Below are positions 63,316 through 64,000 of a stretch of DNA of 64,000 nucleotides, one piece after another (the stretch's first letter is position 1; each line of letters opens with the position of its first letter). Both the position numbers and the translations under genes were made by a program. Origin of the DNA: Paenibacillus hamazuiensis (GTDB lineage: Bacteria; Bacillota; Bacilli; Paenibacillales; NBRC-103111); the NCBI RefSeq assembly GCF_023276405.1, contig NZ_JALRMO010000001.1:4588001-4652000 (forward strand), read 5' to 3'. The notes under the pieces are model-generated. The model searched no databases and had not been told where the DNA came from. It saw nothing but the letters and a program-made list of their open reading frames with translations.

Positions 63316-64000
63316 TCAAACTTGCTTCACCCATTCCTCTTCCAGGCACACATATTTGATGCACTTGCGCAAATACGAAAAAGCGATATGAATTTTTCCG
63401 TCGCGGCTTTGCACGATAGCAGGGTACGAGTAGCCGATTTCGGACTCCTTGTACTCCAGATCGGCCGTCTGCACGTTCCGGTAATACGGCCACGTTTTTC
63501 CTTCATCCTCGGAAATGGCCAACGTCAGCGGCGTGCGCAGCGGTTTTCTGCGGAACTCGCCCTTGCTCTGCACCCAGCGGAACTGATCGCGTTCCATGGA
63601 GGAGTTGTTGTAAATCAGCGCGAGATGGCCGTTTTGCAGCCTCGTTAGCTGGATGGAGGAGTTGTTGTTCGGCAGCTCGCTCCTCGCGGGAGCCGTCCAC
63701 GTTCTGCCGTTGTCCCGGGAAACGCTCGTATAAATCCGCTCCGCCTGACGGCTGCGGAACACCGCATAAAGCGTTCCATCCTGCAACGCCACCACGCTCA
63801 TCTGCACCCGGTGCACGCTGTCCGCCACTTCGTATTCGCTCCACGTCTTGCCTTGGTCCGTGCTGATCAGCACGACGCTGTAATGTCCGCCCAGCTTGCA
63901 GTAGTAGGCCGGGAGCAGCCAATCCCCGTTTGCCAGCACGAGCAAAGGCTGTCTCAAAAAGATCCCCGGTCCCTCGTGCAGCACCGTGGTTTCGCCCCAT
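63316..64000 (-). CDS. Sialidase-fold (BNR/Asp-box) exo-glycosidase-like protein, 5' end outside window
   Basis: At least 228 residues of the C-terminal part are present. Three Asp-box motifs show a beta-propeller: STDQGKTW, SRDNGRTW and SEDEGKTW. WGETTVLHEGPGIFLRQPLLVLANGDWLLP is in the same frame upstream of 63984, so the true start lies beyond 64000. The frame ends at 63316. Sialidase-like propellers include neuraminidases, keto-sugar hydrolases and rhamnosyl-lyases, so the substrate is open. It shares the minus orientation with the AraC regulator 450 nt downstream. Confidence 0.85.
   Translation of the reverse strand, partial: WGETTVLHEGPGIFLRQPLLVLANGDWLLPAYYCKLGGHYSVVLISTDQGKTWSEYEVADSVHRVQMSVVALQDGTLYAVFRSRQAERIYTSVSRDNGRTWTAPARSELPNNNSSIQLTRLQNGHLALIYNNSSMERDQFRWVQSKGEFRRKPLRTPLTLAISEDEGKTWPYYRNVQTADLEYKESEIGYSYPAIVQSRDGKIHIAFSYLRKCIKYVCLEEEWVKQV

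Overview
The window (about 55% G+C) reads like a chromosome segment of a Paenibacillus-like member of the Bacillota. The evidence is strong AGGAGG ribosome binding sites, SLH-anchored surface proteins, lipobox lipoproteins, a YesM/YesN-type two-component pair, a DUF5696 protein, an MsmX-type sugar ATPase and several carbohydrate transporters set among glycoside hydrolases. No tRNA, rRNA or CRISPR array was seen. The genus is an inference.

Layout. 1-7.2 kb (minus): a large SLH surface protein (its end lies outside the window), an FtsX-type permease and a MacA/HlyD-like adaptor lipoprotein. 7.4 kb (plus): an AT-rich small secreted protein. 8.1-12.9 kb: a mobile-element graveyard with a 5'-truncated IS110 transposase and what looks like one group II intron nested inside another. 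Both intron ORFs are broken, and the outer intron sits directly after the terminator of the next gene cluster. 12.9-44.1 kb (minus): a long collinear gene train that, read from 44.1 kb down, encodes an oxidoreductase, a sugar isomerase-like protein, an unknown glycosidase-like protein, GH2, an (alpha/alpha)6-like protein, GH2, GH42, an NHL-TPR-Yip1 membrane protein, DUF5696, two sugar permeases, three small lipoproteins of one family, three paralogous solute-binding proteins (SBPs) with a fourth family lipoprotein, and an SLH-anchored fifth family member. 44.2-45.2 kb: an unrelated DUF1835-like gene. 45.4-49.5 kb (plus): YesM-like kinase, YesN-like regulator and a fourth paralogous SBP. 49.8-61.8 kb (minus): a second operon (ATPase, giant carbohydrate-binding SBP, two permeases, two DUF5060-type glycosidase-like paralogues, GH95). 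62-64 kb: an AraC regulator and the 3' part of a sialidase-fold gene.

The parts look like one system. Several operons and the kinase gene itself are preceded by a direct-repeat operator-like sequence (CCTAYAAA twice, 21-22 bp apart). In the two best cases a -10-like hexamer lies exactly 18 nt downstream. This suggests that the YesMN-like pair controls a surface glycan capture and degradation programme, with wall-anchored proteins, several SBPs, one shared ATPase, and hydrolases for galactose- and fucose-type residues. An uncharacterised extracytoplasmic domain, present five times here with three different anchoring modes, travels with the SBPs.

The intergenic DNA is unusual. Two loci carry tandem arrays of paired hairpins with the same ~113-nt period (6 units at 22.5-23.1 kb, 4 units at 53.7-54.1 kb). 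Four copies plus a fragment of a MITE-like element fill other operon junctions. Two further palindromic repeat families occur near 49.6 and 63.1 kb.
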